From Pandoraea horticolens (GTDB lineage: Bacteria > Pseudomonadota > Gammaproteobacteria > Burkholderiales > Burkholderiaceae): a DNA stretch of 64,000 nt. This document shows, in pieces, positions 10,126 through 20,640 of the stretch; position 1 is the stretch's first letter, and each line of letters starts with the position of its first letter. The notes beneath the pieces were generated by a model, which saw nothing but the letters and a program-made list of their open reading frames with translations, did not search any database and had not been told where the DNA came from. The DNA lies in NCBI RefSeq assembly GCF_902459555.1, contig NZ_CABPSM010000003.1, forward strand, positions 62,001-126,000, given 5' to 3'. The position numbers and the translations under genes were made by a program.

Positions 10126-11154
10126 ATGCTAGATCAACGTGCGCAAGCGCTCCTCAAAACCCTGATTGAACGGTACATCGCCGATGGCCAACCGGTCGGG
10201 TCGCGCACGCTTTCCCGCTATTCCGGGCTCGACCTGTCTTCGGCGACGATTCGCAACGTGATGGCCGACCTCGAGTCGCTCGGCTTCGTGTCCAGCCCGC
10301 ATACGTCCGCCGGTCGCGTGCCCACGCCGCGTGCCTACCGTCTGTTCGTCGACACCATGCTGGCGGTGCGCCCCCTCGACGAGGCTGCGCATCAACTCGC
10401 GTCGCACGTGCAGAACCGGTTGCAACCGGCGGGTCCGCAGCAACTGGTGGCCTCGGCGGCGGAGGTGCTCTCGAATCTCTCGCAGTTCGCGGGCGTGGTG
10501 CTCACACCGCGCCGCAGCCAGATCTTCCGGCAAATCGAGTTCCTGCGCCTGTCGGACAAGCGCGTGCTGCTCATCATCGTCACCCCCGACGGCGACGTGC
10601 AGAACCGCATCATCCTGACGGAAAAGGACTATTCCCCGGCCCAACTGGTCGAAGCGGCGAACTATCTGAACGCCCACTTCGGCGGCCACAGCTTCGACGA
10701 CGTGCGAGGTTACTTGCGCGGCGAACTCGACGCGTTGCGCTCCGACATGAGCGCCCTGATGCAGGCCGCCGTTCAGGCGGGCAGCGACGCCATGGCCGAC
10801 ACCACGCGCGAGAGCGTGCTGATTTCGGGCGAGCGCAATCTGCTGGGCGTGGAAGATCTGTCGTCGAACATGGAACGGCTGCGCCGGCTGTTCGACGTGT
10901 TCGAGTCCAAAACCGGCTTGCTGCAACTGCTCGACGTGTCGAGCCGCGCGCAGGGCGTGCAGATCTTCATCGGCGGCGAGTCGAGCCTCGTGCCCATCGA
11001 AGAGATGACGGTCGTCACGGCACCGTACGAAGTCGACGGCGAAGTCGTCGGCACGCTGGGCGTGATCGGCCCGACGCGCATGGCTTACGAGCGCGTGATC
11101 CCGATCGTCGACATCACGGCGAAGCTGCTCTCCAACGCACTCAGCCAGCACTGA
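10126..11154 (+). CDS. hrcA: Heat-inducible transcription repressor HrcA
   Basis: 342-aa repressor that in this family binds CIRCE elements upstream of groESL and sometimes dnaK. An N-terminal winged-helix domain ([17 protein letters not shown]...[12 protein letters not shown]) is followed by the GAF-like HrcA domain. The start is the ATG at 10126 ([11 protein letters not shown]); a GTG 30 nt upstream gives an atypical extension. I saw no CIRCE inverted repeat (TTAGCACTC-N9-GAGTGCTAA) in the window, so its targets, probably groESL, lie elsewhere and the local chaperone genes look sigma-32 dependent. The DUF6600, hemH and Hsp15 genes lie between it and grpE. Confidence 0.95.
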   Translation: MLDQRAQALLKTLIERYIADGQPVGSRTLSRYSGLDLSSATIRNVMADLESLGFVSSPHTSAGRVPTPRAYRLFVDTMLAVRPLDEAAHQLASHVQNRLQPAGPQQLVASAAEVLSNLSQFAGVVLTPRRSQIFRQIEFLRLSDKRVLLIIVTPDGDVQNRIILTEKDYSPAQLVEAANYLNAHFGGHSFDDVRGYLRGELDALRSDMSALMQAAVQAGSDAMADTTRESVLISGERNLLGVEDLSSNMERLRRLFDVFESKTGLLQLLDVSSRAQGVQIFIGGESSLVPIEEMTVVTAPYEVDGEVVGTLGVIGPTRMAYERVIPIVDITAKLLSNALSQH

Positions 11155-11378
11155 CCGGCGGCTTGTGCCGGCGCGTCGCCCTGGCATCCCTTCGCCTTTG
11201 CGTTACAAACCCGTAGCATTCCTTTACACGCTGTCACACATGGCAGGCCTACGCTTGAAGCGTCACTTATGGCGAAGAAGTTGCGATCATCGCGTTCGTC
11301 AAAGGATTCGGACAGAGCGACAAGGCAACGCGGCCAGTGCAACGCGCGGCGCGTGAACGGAAAGGGCCCGGAGTGTCT

Positions 11379-13865
11379 ATGAAATCCCTGATTTCCTGGC
11401 GGACGATGGTCCGTTATCTCGGCGTCGGGCTTGCGCTCGGGGCCTTGGGCGCCGCAGGTGTACCTGCACTGGCGCAGGCGCAGAGCGCCGATCCCCCGGG
11501 CCGGGTGGCCCGTCTGAGCGAATTCGACGGCACCGTGACCTATGCGCCCGCCGGCACCAGCGATTGGCGTTACGCCAACCGCAACCGGCCGCTGACCACC
11601 GGCGACGCCATCTGGGTCGACCGCAACGGCCGCGCCGAGATGCATGTGGGCGGTACGGCGGTACGTATAGGCGCGTCCACAAGTGTCGCGCTGTCTGCCG
11701 TGACCGACCAAAATGTGCAACTGAACGTAACGCAGGGGACGGTGGGACTGCGTCTGCGAACCTACGATCCGAATCAGCCATATGAGATCGATACGCCGAA
11801 TCTGGCGTTCGTCCCTCAACAGGCCGGGGAATATCGCGTCGACGTCGATCCGAACGGCGCAACGACTGTGAGCGTTTGGCGTGGCGCGGCCACCGTGTAT
11901 GGACAGGGTGCCTCGGTGCCGCTGCAACAGGGGCAACGCGTGGCGTTCGTCGGTCAGAACCTGACGCAGCAGCCGACCAACCCGCTCGCGGCGGATGCGT
12001 TCGACCAATGGGTACGCCAGCGCGACGCGCGCGAGGACGCCTCCGTCTCGGCTCGCTATGTGCCGCGCGACATGACCGGCTTTGAAAGCCTGGACGACTA
12101 TGGTGCGTGGCAAGAAACCCCGACCTACGGCGCCGTCTGGGTGCCGTCGGACGTGCCTTCGGGCTGGGCGCCATATCGCACCGGCCATTGGGTCTGGGTC
12201 GATCCGTGGGGCTGGACATGGGTCGATGACGCCCCGTGGGGCTTCGCGCCCTATCACTACGGCCGGTGGGCGTACGTCGACGCGCGCTGGTGCTGGGTGC
12301 CTGGACCGGTTGCCGTGCGTCCGGTGTACGCCCCGGCGCTGGTCGGCTGGGTGAGCGGGAGCAGCGGCGGGAATCGGTGGGGCATCTCGTTTGCAGCAGG
12401 CGGCGCGGGCCTCGCGTGGTTCGCGCTTGGCCCGCATGATCCGTATCGTCCGGCGTATCGCGCCAGTTCGTCATACGTCACCAACATCAATCGGTCGACG
12501 GTGATCCAGACGACCAACGTCACGAACATCAACGTCAACAACGTGTACGTGAATCGCAACGTGCGCGGCGCTATGTCGACGATGCCCGCGCAGTCGTTCG
12601 TGCAGGGCCGCCCGGTAGGTGCGCCGGTGGCGTTGGCCGCACCGCATGCCGGCCAGACGTGGCGTGTGGGTAATACGCCGGGGGTCGCACCGGTGCAGCA
12701 GAGCGTGTTCGGCAACAGCCGTCGCGCCGCAGGAGCCCCGCCGGCGGGCGTTTTCAACCGGCCGGTGCTCGCCACGCGCGCGCCGGAGGCGCGCGTGATG
12801 CCGTCGCGCGAACTGACGAGCAATCTGCACGCAGTGCCGAATGCTGGCGGTACGCCGTTGGTTTTCCTCCAGAACGCGCAACTAGCGCAGAACATGAGGC
12901 CGGGCGCCCCGGACGTGCAGGGGCGTGTGCAACCACGTGTGACCGTCGTGGGCACGCATGGGCCGGTTGGTGCACCGATGGGTGTGAATGGGGCGACGCC
13001 CGCACAACCGGCGCTCGGGCCAACCGGTGCCACGGGGGCAACGCCGGCGCACGGTGCATTGCCGTCGACTGTCGTGGTTCCGCCGATGTATGGTGCGCCA
13101 GGGGTGCCCGGCCAGCCGGGTGTTCCGGGCGCTCCGGGGCGTTCGGGAGTACCGGGAGTACCGGGAGTACCGGGAGTACCAGGCGTTCCGGGTGCGCCGG
13201 GATATGCGGGACATGGCGTTTATCAGAATCGTCCGGGGCAACCTGCGCCGCAGGCCCAACCGCCGGTGCGCGGTGAGCCGGCGGTGCCGTCTGGGGTGCC
13301 GCATCCTCCGGGAATGAATGCGCCGGGGCAGCCCGCCACACGCGGCGAAGCACCGCAGGCAGTGCCGCAGCCCGGACACGACGCGGCGCAACGCGAAATG
13401 CAGATGCGTCGCCCATCGCCGCAGGTTCCGGTGGCACCGCCGGAAACGCACAATGCACCCGTCCCACCGGCACCTCAGCGTGTTCAACCGGAAGCGACCG
13501 AGCCGGCTCGCCGGCCTCAGCAGTGGCAGTCGCAGCCGCAGGCGCCGCAGCCACAGGTCCAGACGGCGCCGCGAGCGCAGCCGCAGCCTCAAGTGGAGCA
13601 TGTTCAACCGCGCCCGCAACCGCAGATGGAGCGGCCTCAGCCGCGTCCGGAGCCGCAGATCGAGCGGCCGCAAGCGGCACCGAGACCTCAGTCTCAGCCG
13701 GAGCGTCCGCAGACGGCTCCCCGTCCTCAGCCGCAAGAGCCTCCGCACCCGCAACCCGCACCGCGTGAAAGCAAGCCGGAAGGCGCGCGTGCACCGTCGC
13801 ACGAGGCAGAGCATCCGAGTGCCGCGCATCGTCCGGCAAAAGAAGACGATCGTCCGCACGGCTGA
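11379..13865 (+). CDS. Exported DUF6600/FecR-like protein with collagen-like and Pro/Gln-rich tail
   Basis: 828-aa predicted exported protein of unknown function. Residues 1-35 form a signal peptide ending near ALAQA. A FecR-like beta domain (about 45-165) has the [16 protein letters not shown] opening. A Tyr/Trp-rich DUF6600-type domain (about 225-330) has repeated [13 protein letters not shown] and [11 protein letters not shown] elements. An Asn/Val-rich stretch follows, then a collagen-like Gly-X-Y segment at about 568-612 ([10 protein letters not shown]), then about 200 residues of low-complexity Pro/Gln/Arg repeats ending in an acidic/His tail. The ATG at 11379 was chosen because the signal peptide begins there; the in-frame extension upstream is hydrophilic. 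The gene lies between hrcA and hemH. The tail is strand-biased, so opposite-strand frames also stay open; I read them as shadows. Confidence 0.85.
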   Translation: MKSLISWRTMVRYLGVGLALGALGAAGVPALAQAQSADPPGRVARLSEFDGTVTYAPAGTSDWRYANRNRPLTTGDAIWVDRNGRAEMHVGGTAVRIGASTSVALSAVTDQNVQLNVTQGTVGLRLRTYDPNQPYEIDTPNLAFVPQQAGEYRVDVDPNGATTVSVWRGAATVYGQGASVPLQQGQRVAFVGQNLTQQPTNPLAADAFDQWVRQRDAREDASVSARYVPRDMTGFESLDDYGAWQETPTYGAVWVPSDVPSGWAPYRTGHWVWVDPWGWTWVDDAPWGFAPYHYGRWAYVDARWCWVPGPVAVRPVYAPALVGWVSGSSGGNRWGISFAAGGAGLAWFALGPHDPYRPAYRASSSYVTNINRSTVIQTTNVTNINVNNVYVNRNVRGAMSTMPAQSFVQGRPVGAPVALAAPHAGQTWRVGNTPGVAPVQQSVFGNSRRAAGAPPAGVFNRPVLATRAPEARVMPSRELTSNLHAVPNAGGTPLVFLQNAQLAQNMRPGAPDVQGRVQPRVTVVGTHGPVGAPMGVNGATPAQPALGPTGATGATPAHGALPSTVVVPPMYGAPGVPGQPGVPGAPGRSGVPGVPGVPGVPGVPGAPGYAGHGVYQNRPGQPAPQAQPPVRGEPAVPSGVPHPPGMNAPGQPATRGEAPQAVPQPGHDAAQREMQMRRPSPQVPVAPPETHNAPVPPAPQRVQPEATEPARRPQQWQSQPQAPQPQVQTAPRAQPQPQVEHVQPRPQPQMERPQPRPEPQIERPQAAPRPQSQPERPQTAPRPQPQEPPHPQPAPRESKPEGARAPSHEAEHPSAAHRPAKEDDRPHG
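13145..13180 (+). repeat. Four tandem 9-bp units encoding Gly-Val-Pro
   Basis: Four back-to-back copies of GGGAGTACC inside the collagen-like segment of the DUF6600 protein. The unit is a multiple of three, so copy-number changes keep the reading frame. A slippage-prone coding microsatellite. Confidence 0.85.
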
Positions 13866-13996
13866 GCGTCGCATCGCGTGCGTTCCCCCTATGCGTCGAG
13901 CTTGGCCGGCGCAGAGGAGGGGCGGGCAGAGCGCAGAGGGCGGAGGGCAGCCCGTGTCCGCCGGATTCGGGTCGGGTTTGCGGTAAAGTACGATCC

Positions 13997-15172
13997 ATGC
14001 GCTTCGATCCCGAACCTATTTCGCATGGCCAGTCCGGCAAGACTGCCGTTCTGCTGATTAACCTTGGCACGCCTGACGAGCCACGCCCTGCGGCCGTGCG
14101 TCGCTATCTGCGCGAGTTCCTGTCGGATCCGCGCGTCGTGGAAATTTCCCCGTTGGTGTGGCAGCCGTTGCTGCGGCTGGTGATCCTGCCGTTTCGCTCA
14201 CGTCAATCCGCGCAGAAATATGCGACGGTCTGGACGCGCGACGGCTCCCCGCTCAAAGTGAACACCGAGCATCAGACGAACGCGTTGCGCGCCTTGCTGC
14301 ATGCGAACGACTACGACGTGGTCGTCGACTACGCCATGCGCTACGGCAATCCGTCGATTCCCGAGCGCATTCGCGCGCTGCGGCAAAACGGCGTGGAGCG
14401 CATTCTCGTCCTGCCGCTCTATCCGCAGTATTCAAGCAGCACAACGGCCACGGCCACCGACGCCGTGTTCCGGGTACTCGGCCGGCTGCGTAATCAACCC
14501 GACGTGCGCACGGTGCGCGACTATCACGATCATCCCGCCTACATCGAGGCGCTGCGTCAGCAGGTCGAGGGCTATTGGCAGCAGCACGGCCGGCCGGATT
14601 TCGCCGCCGGCGAACGGCTGTTGCTGAGCTTTCACGGCGTGCCTCGCCGCACGCTCGATCTGGGCGATCCGTACCATGACCAGTGCGTGAAGACGGCGCG
14701 CCTGCTGGCTGCCGCGCTCGGTCTGGACGAAACCACCTGCCGTCTTACGTTCCAGTCGCGTTTCGGCAAGGCGGAATGGCTCCAGCCCTATACCGCACCG
14801 ACGCTCGAAGAACTCGGTCGTGGCGGCACGCCGCGTGTCGACGTGTTCTGCCCCGGTTTTACCTCCGACTGCCTCGAGACGCTCGAAGAAATCAACATGG
14901 AAGGCCGTCACACGTACCTGTCGGCAGGCGGCAAGGCGTTCCACTTCGTCCCGTGCCTGAATGGCGCGAGCGCCTGGATTACGGCGCTTGGCGAGATTGC
15001 GGCGCGTCATCTGCAAGGGTGGCCGGTGCTCACGCCAGAGGGCACGGCGCAGGCATCGGCGGCGGCGGTGGCCTCGACGCGTCAGCGCCAGGTCGCGGCC
15101 ATGGCCGCATTCGACGAAGCCAGTGCAGCGGCCGCCGCCGCGGCGCAAAACCCGTCGGGAGCCAGTACGTGA
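13997..15172 (+). CDS. hemH: Ferrochelatase
   Basis: Inserts Fe2+ into protoporphyrin IX, the last step of protoporphyrin-dependent haem synthesis. 391 aa, slightly long because of an Ala-rich C-terminal tail. Visible signatures: [11 protein letters not shown] (19-29), [11 protein letters not shown] (142-152), the catalytic His in LLLSFHGVP (H213), and the [14 protein letters not shown] block near 286-299 with the second active-site Glu. Start ATG 13997. It overlaps the following Hsp15 gene by 4 nt (GTGA), indicating translational coupling. The hemH-Hsp15-grpE order is usual in Burkholderiales. Confidence 0.96.
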   Translation: MRFDPEPISHGQSGKTAVLLINLGTPDEPRPAAVRRYLREFLSDPRVVEISPLVWQPLLRLVILPFRSRQSAQKYATVWTRDGSPLKVNTEHQTNALRALLHANDYDVVVDYAMRYGNPSIPERIRALRQNGVERILVLPLYPQYSSSTTATATDAVFRVLGRLRNQPDVRTVRDYHDHPAYIEALRQQVEGYWQQHGRPDFAAGERLLLSFHGVPRRTLDLGDPYHDQCVKTARLLAAALGLDETTCRLTFQSRFGKAEWLQPYTAPTLEELGRGGTPRVDVFCPGFTSDCLETLEEINMEGRHTYLSAGGKAFHFVPCLNGASAWITALGEIAARHLQGWPVLTPEGTAQASAAAVASTRQRQVAAMAAFDEASAAAAAAAQNPSGAST

Positions 15173-15570
15173 CGGTCAAGGTCGACGATTCCCCGCAGGC
15201 CGCTACGCGCATCGACAAATGGCTGTGGGCCGCCCGTTTCTTCAAGACACGTTCGCTCGCCACGCAAGCGGTCGACCGCGGCCGCGTGCTTTGCAACGAA
15301 GCTCGCGTCAAACCGGCGCGCGACGTGCGCCCGGGCGACCTCGTCACGGTGGACAATGGCAGTACGCGCTGGGAAGTGCGGGTGAAAGCCATCGCAGAAG
15401 TCCGGGGCTCGGCGCCCGTCGCGCAGTCACTGTATGAGGAAACGCAAGCCAGTATCCAGGCGCGGGCTGACGAGAGTGAGCGCCGACGTCTGTTTCAGGA
15501 GCCGGCGGCGCAGATGCACGGGCGTCCGACGAAACGGGACCGGCGGCGTCTGGGCGGCGTGAGCGAGTAG
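15169..15570 (+). CDS. hslR: S4-domain RNA-binding heat-shock protein (Hsp15/HslR family)
   Basis: 133 aa, the usual Hsp15 length. The S4 RNA-binding motif begins at about residue 10 ([18 protein letters not shown]) and includes the VxPGD turn (RPGDLVTV); the C-terminus is basic. In E. coli Hsp15 binds stalled 50S subunits carrying nascent chains; that role is family knowledge. A GTG start at 15169 overlaps the hemH stop, and the upstream in-frame extension lies wholly inside hemH and is not family-like. The position next to the grpE-dnaK-dnaJ block fits a heat-shock role. Confidence 0.88.
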   Translation: MTVKVDDSPQAATRIDKWLWAARFFKTRSLATQAVDRGRVLCNEARVKPARDVRPGDLVTVDNGSTRWEVRVKAIAEVRGSAPVAQSLYEETQASIQARADESERRRLFQEPAAQMHGRPTKRDRRRLGGVSE

Positions 15571-15763
15571 CGTACGCCGGTTCTGACAATCTCCCGATCT
15601 GCCCTCATCGGCGGCATTTTCAACGTCCGAACGAACGCCGCCGCTGGCGAAGTGCGCAGCGGCGAGCGTGGGGGAGCGGAATTCAGCTGTCCCGCGAGGG
15701 GCGGAACGAATCGGGAAAACGGCTTCGCGCACAACGAAAACATGTCGCGCGCGCCCGGGGCGA

Positions 15764-15952
15764 TCAGCGCGAAGGGATTCCAGTGTTGGACGAGTGCGCC
15801 GGCATGCCCGGCATTTCGACATAGTGGTGCAGCACGGCCCGCACGCTACCGTATTCGGTATCGCGCCGGGTGACTGCGCCAGACAAGCAGATCGTAATCG
15901 TCACCGTCGTCACCAACGCAAGGATGAAGACAACAGCCAGTGGCAGCTTCAT
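15764..15952 (-). CDS. Small single-pass membrane or exported protein, unknown
   Basis: 62-aa minus-strand ORF between the Hsp15 gene and grpE. It starts at the ATG at 15952 with a good Shine-Dalgarno (CAGGAG, about 7 nt spacing). An N-terminal hydrophobic stretch (MKLPLAVVFILALVTTVTI, then TICLSGAV) looks like an uncleaved anchor or a signal peptide; the remainder is polar (TRRDTEYGSVRAVLHHYVEM). I do not recognise the family. Support is the RBS, the signal-like N-terminus and the absence of a competing gene. Conservation is untested. Confidence 0.5.
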   Translation of the reverse strand: MKLPLAVVFILALVTTVTITICLSGAVTRRDTEYGSVRAVLHHYVEMPGMPAHSSNTGIPSR

Positions 15953-16154
15953 GATGCGCTCCTGAAAGAACACTACGCTGGACGAAGAATGTCCGGCGAG
16001 CGGCCGGGTCCAGCACGGCACATCCATCAACTGGACCGTAATTCATGTTAGGTCGCAGCAACGGCCGATACAATAGAAGACTCGTAACGCGTGTAACCGG
16101 ATATTTTCCGGAACGCCGCGCGCACCGATGTGGCGCACAGAATGCCCGCCAGCT

Positions 16155-16181
16155 CTTGAAATCGGTGTGAACGTCCCTACT
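16155..16181 (+). promoter_or_regulatory. Sigma-32 heat-shock promoter for grpE
   Basis: CTTGAA at 16155-16160, then 13 nt, then TCCCTACT at 16174-16181, close to the sigma-32 consensus (CTTGAA-N13-17-CCCCATNT). It lies about 70 nt upstream of the grpE ATG. Not tested experimentally. Confidence 0.72.
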
Positions 16182-16251
16182 ATGCAAAGGGATTTGAACC
16201 GGTGGCGCATCGTCGTGGTGCGCTGCAAGAACCTTTTGACGACTCAAGCTC

Positions 16252-16797
16252 ATGACTGAACAGCAAAACACCCCCGACCAGCCGATTCCGTCCCAGGCCG
16301 AAGCGGCCCCGAACGACGCTGCGCTCGCGAACGACGCGCTGCCCTCGGTCGAGGCGCAACTTCTGGCGGCACAGGCCGAAGCGGCGAGCCTGCGCGACGA
16401 TGCGTTGCGCGCCCGCGCCGAGATGGAGAACGTCCGCCGTCGTGCGGAAGATGAAGTGGCAAAGGCCCGCAAATTCGCCGTGGAGAGCTTCGCGGAGAAC
16501 CTGCTGCCGGTGATCGACAGCCTGGAGGCCGCAGCAGCCGACCAGAGCGGCGACGTCGCCAAACTGCAGGAAGGCGTCGCCTTGACCCTGCGCCAACTCG
16601 TCTCCGCGCTCGAACGCAGCAAGGTGACGGTCATCGACCCGGCCGGCGCAAAGTTTGATCCGCATCAGCATCAGGCCATCTCTATGGTGCCGGCCGAACA
16701 GGAGCCGAATACCGTAGTAGCAGTGCTGCAAAAAGGCTATCTGATCGCCGACCGCGTGCTGCGCCCGGCGTTGGTGACCGTCGCAGCAAGCAAGTAA
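16252..16797 (+). CDS. grpE: Nucleotide exchange factor GrpE
   Basis: 181-aa homodimeric co-chaperone that releases ADP from DnaK. Acidic, Gln/Ala-rich N-terminus, long coiled coil (about 35-85, ending in [22 protein letters not shown]), then the C-terminal beta domain containing the family signature ([21 protein letters not shown]... at about 140-160). ATG at 16252, behind a sigma-32-like promoter. Followed after 124 bp by a thioredoxin-like gene and then dnaK. Confidence 0.96.
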   Translation: MTEQQNTPDQPIPSQAEAAPNDAALANDALPSVEAQLLAAQAEAASLRDDALRARAEMENVRRRAEDEVAKARKFAVESFAENLLPVIDSLEAAAADQSGDVAKLQEGVALTLRQLVSALERSKVTVIDPAGAKFDPHQHQAISMVPAEQEPNTVVAVLQKGYLIADRVLRPALVTVAASK

Positions 16798-16921
16798 CCG
16801 TACTGCCATGACATCATGGCAAGCTTCGGTTCGGGTAGGCGAAGCGGTTGGCGCGCAAGGCACGGCAGGCGGCTGACGCCGGCATCGAAGGGCGGCTGGG
16901 CAACAGGTAAGGATAGCGATC

Positions 16922-17350
16922 ATGGCAGGTGACCTTCCGGGCATGGCGGGTATCGACGGCACGGTATTCGAGGCGTTCTCGATGCAGGCGCTGACGACCG
17001 AAACGTTCGATGAAGGGTTGCGTGAGGCAGGTGGGGCGCTGGCGGTGGTGTTTTTCTGGGGCGTCGACTGTTTCAACTGCGAAGTCGCCAAGAAGACCAT
17101 GCTCGCGCAGCGCGAGGCCATTGAAGCCTTGGGGTTGCGCTGGTTCCATGCCAACGTGTACGCCGATGCGGCGCTGGGCAAGCGCTTCGGGTTACACGGC
17201 GTACCGACGTTTTTCTTCTTCCACGAAGGCAAGACGCTGGGCCGGGCGACCGGCTGGCAGGGTTTGCCCCAGTTCCGGCTGGCGGTGGCCGCCGCACGCG
17301 AGAAAATCGCGGCGGCGGGGGGCAAAACCGGACAGCAGGAAGGGTCTTGA
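16922..17350 (+). CDS. Thioredoxin-like protein
   Basis: 142-aa thioredoxin-fold protein. The redox motif is unusual: WGVDCFNC (C50 and C53) instead of WCGPC, and the cis-Pro loop GVPTFFFF is present at about residues 95-102. No signal peptide, so cytosolic. Shine-Dalgarno AAGGA precedes the ATG at 16922. It sits between grpE and dnaK, as in other Burkholderiales; a role in redox protection or chaperone support is inference. Its stop codon overlaps the -35 of the dnaK sigma-32 promoter. Confidence 0.85.
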   Translation: MAGDLPGMAGIDGTVFEAFSMQALTTETFDEGLREAGGALAVVFFWGVDCFNCEVAKKTMLAQREAIEALGLRWFHANVYADAALGKRFGLHGVPTFFFFHEGKTLGRATGWQGLPQFRLAVAAAREKIAAAGGKTGQQEGS

Positions 17351-17373
17351 AATGCACCGGGCTGCACCCATAT
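17346..17373 (+). promoter_or_regulatory. Sigma-32 heat-shock promoter for dnaK
   Basis: CTTGAA at 17346-17351, a 14-nt spacer, and ACCCATAT at 17366-17373; seven of eight -10 positions match the sigma-32 consensus. The -35 overlaps the TGA of the thioredoxin-like gene, and the element ends about 73 nt before the dnaK ATG, so dnaK need not depend on read-through from grpE. Confidence 0.8.
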
Positions 17374-17446
17374 GTCGTGCAGATCAATGAATTGAATGGG
17401 CCGCTGGCCCGAAAGAAAGACGCAAAGGACGCTAGGAGAAATTCAA

Positions 17447-19363
<1,917 letters not shown>

Positions 19364-19374
19364 GGTGTGCATGG

Positions 19375-19404
19375 CGCGCAGCGCACACAGATGTGCGCTG
19401 CGTG
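19375..19404 (+). other. Strong hairpin in the dnaK-dnaJ spacer
   Basis: Near-perfect stem of about 13 bp with a 4-nt loop (core GCAGCGCACA / TGTGCGCTGC, positions 19378-19401). No T-run follows, so it looks like an mRNA processing or stability element, or a pause site, rather than a classical terminator. Confidence 0.7.
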
Positions 19405-19407
19405 TAG

Positions 19408-19454
19408 GCCGGGTATCGGAGTTCTCTGCAAAGGGAATCTCGACCCGGCTTTTT
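19408..19454 (+). terminator. Terminator-like element after dnaK
   Basis: GCCGGGT (19408-19414) pairs with ACCCGGC (19443-19449), directly followed by TTTTT. The loop is long (28 nt), so it is probably a partial terminator lowering dnaJ expression relative to dnaK. Confidence 0.5.
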
Positions 19455-19490
19455 GCCTGATGGCGACATGCAACAACATTGGAAAGACTT

Positions 19491-20636
19491 ATGTCCAAAC
19501 GTGATTACTACGAAGTCCTTGGCGTCGCCAAGAACGCCGAAGACAAAGAAATCAAGGCGGCGTATCGCAAGCTGGCGATGAAGTACCACCCGGACCGCAA
19601 TCCGGAAAACAAGGACGCCGAAGAGAAATTCAAGGAGGTCAAAGAGGCCTACGAGATGCTCTCCGATCCGGAAAAGCGTGCTGCGTACGACCAGTATGGT
19701 CACGCGGGCGTCGACCCGAATATGGGCGGCTTCGGCGGCGCGGGCGGTCAGGGCTTCGGTGGCTTCGCAGATGCGTTCGGCGACATCTTTGGCGACATCT
19801 TCGGTCAGGGCGGCCCCGGCGGTGGCCGTAGCGGCCGGGCTGGCCCGCAGGTGTATCGCGGCGCGGATCTGCGCTACAACATGGAGATCACGCTCGAGCA
19901 GGCAGCGAACGGCTTCGACACGCAGATTCGTGTGCCGAACTGGGAAGAATGCGAGATCTGCCATGGCAACGGCGCGAAGCCGGGCACGAAGCCCGAGACC
20001 TGCCCGACCTGTAACGGTTCGGGGACGGTGCGCATGTCGCAGGGTTTCTTCAGCATTCAGCAGACCTGCCCGAAGTGCCATGGCACCGGCTCGTACATTC
20101 CCGAGCCCTGCACGAACTGCCACGGCTCGGGCAAGATCAAGAAGACCAAGACGCTGGAGATCAAGATCCCGGCGGGTATCGAAGACGGCATGCGTATCCG
20201 GTCGTCCGGCAACGGCGAGCCGGGGGTGAATGGCGGTCCGGCGGGCGACCTGTATGTGGAAATCCACATACAGGCGCACAACGTGTTCGAGCGCGACGGC
20301 AACGATCTGCATTGCCAGATGCCGATTTCGTTCGTCACGGCAACCCTCGGCGGCGACATCGACGCACCGACGTTGCACGGCAAGGTGACCTTCGAGGTGC
20401 CCGAAGGCACGCAGACGGGCAAGACATTCCGCCTGCGCGGCAAGGGCATCAAGGGCTTGCGCGAGAGCTATCCGGGCGATCTGTATGTGCACGTGCAGGT
20501 GGAAACGCCGGTCAAGCTCGACGACAAGCAGAAACAGATGCTGCGTGACTTCGACACCTCGCTCAAGGCGGGCGGCGCTCGTCACAGCCCGCAGTCGAAG
20601 GGCTGGTTCGACCGTGTGAAGCAGTTCTTCGAGTAA
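19491..20636 (+). CDS. dnaJ: Co-chaperone DnaJ (Hsp40)
   Basis: 381-aa class A J-protein. J-domain with YHPDRN (HPD stimulates DnaK ATPase), then a Gly/Phe-rich linker ([20 protein letters not shown]), then the zinc domain with four CxxCxGxG repeats ([32 protein letters not shown]), then the C-terminal substrate-binding domain. ATG at 19491 gives [11 protein letters not shown]; the TTG four codons upstream is not family-like. The spacer from dnaK carries two RNA hairpins. Followed after 4 nt by pabB. Confidence 0.97.
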   Translation: MSKRDYYEVLGVAKNAEDKEIKAAYRKLAMKYHPDRNPENKDAEEKFKEVKEAYEMLSDPEKRAAYDQYGHAGVDPNMGGFGGAGGQGFGGFADAFGDIFGDIFGQGGPGGGRSGRAGPQVYRGADLRYNMEITLEQAANGFDTQIRVPNWEECEICHGNGAKPGTKPETCPTCNGSGTVRMSQGFFSIQQTCPKCHGTGSYIPEPCTNCHGSGKIKKTKTLEIKIPAGIEDGMRIRSSGNGEPGVNGGPAGDLYVEIHIQAHNVFERDGNDLHCQMPISFVTATLGGDIDAPTLHGKVTFEVPEGTQTGKTFRLRGKGIKGLRESYPGDLYVHVQVETPVKLDDKQKQMLRDFDTSLKAGGARHSPQSKGWFDRVKQFFE

Positions 20637-20640
20637 TTCC

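Noticed and set aside
12882-13874. 330-codon Arg/Leu-rich frame opposite the DUF6600 tail
   Set aside because: Mirror of the Pro/Gln-rich repeats; no start signal or family.
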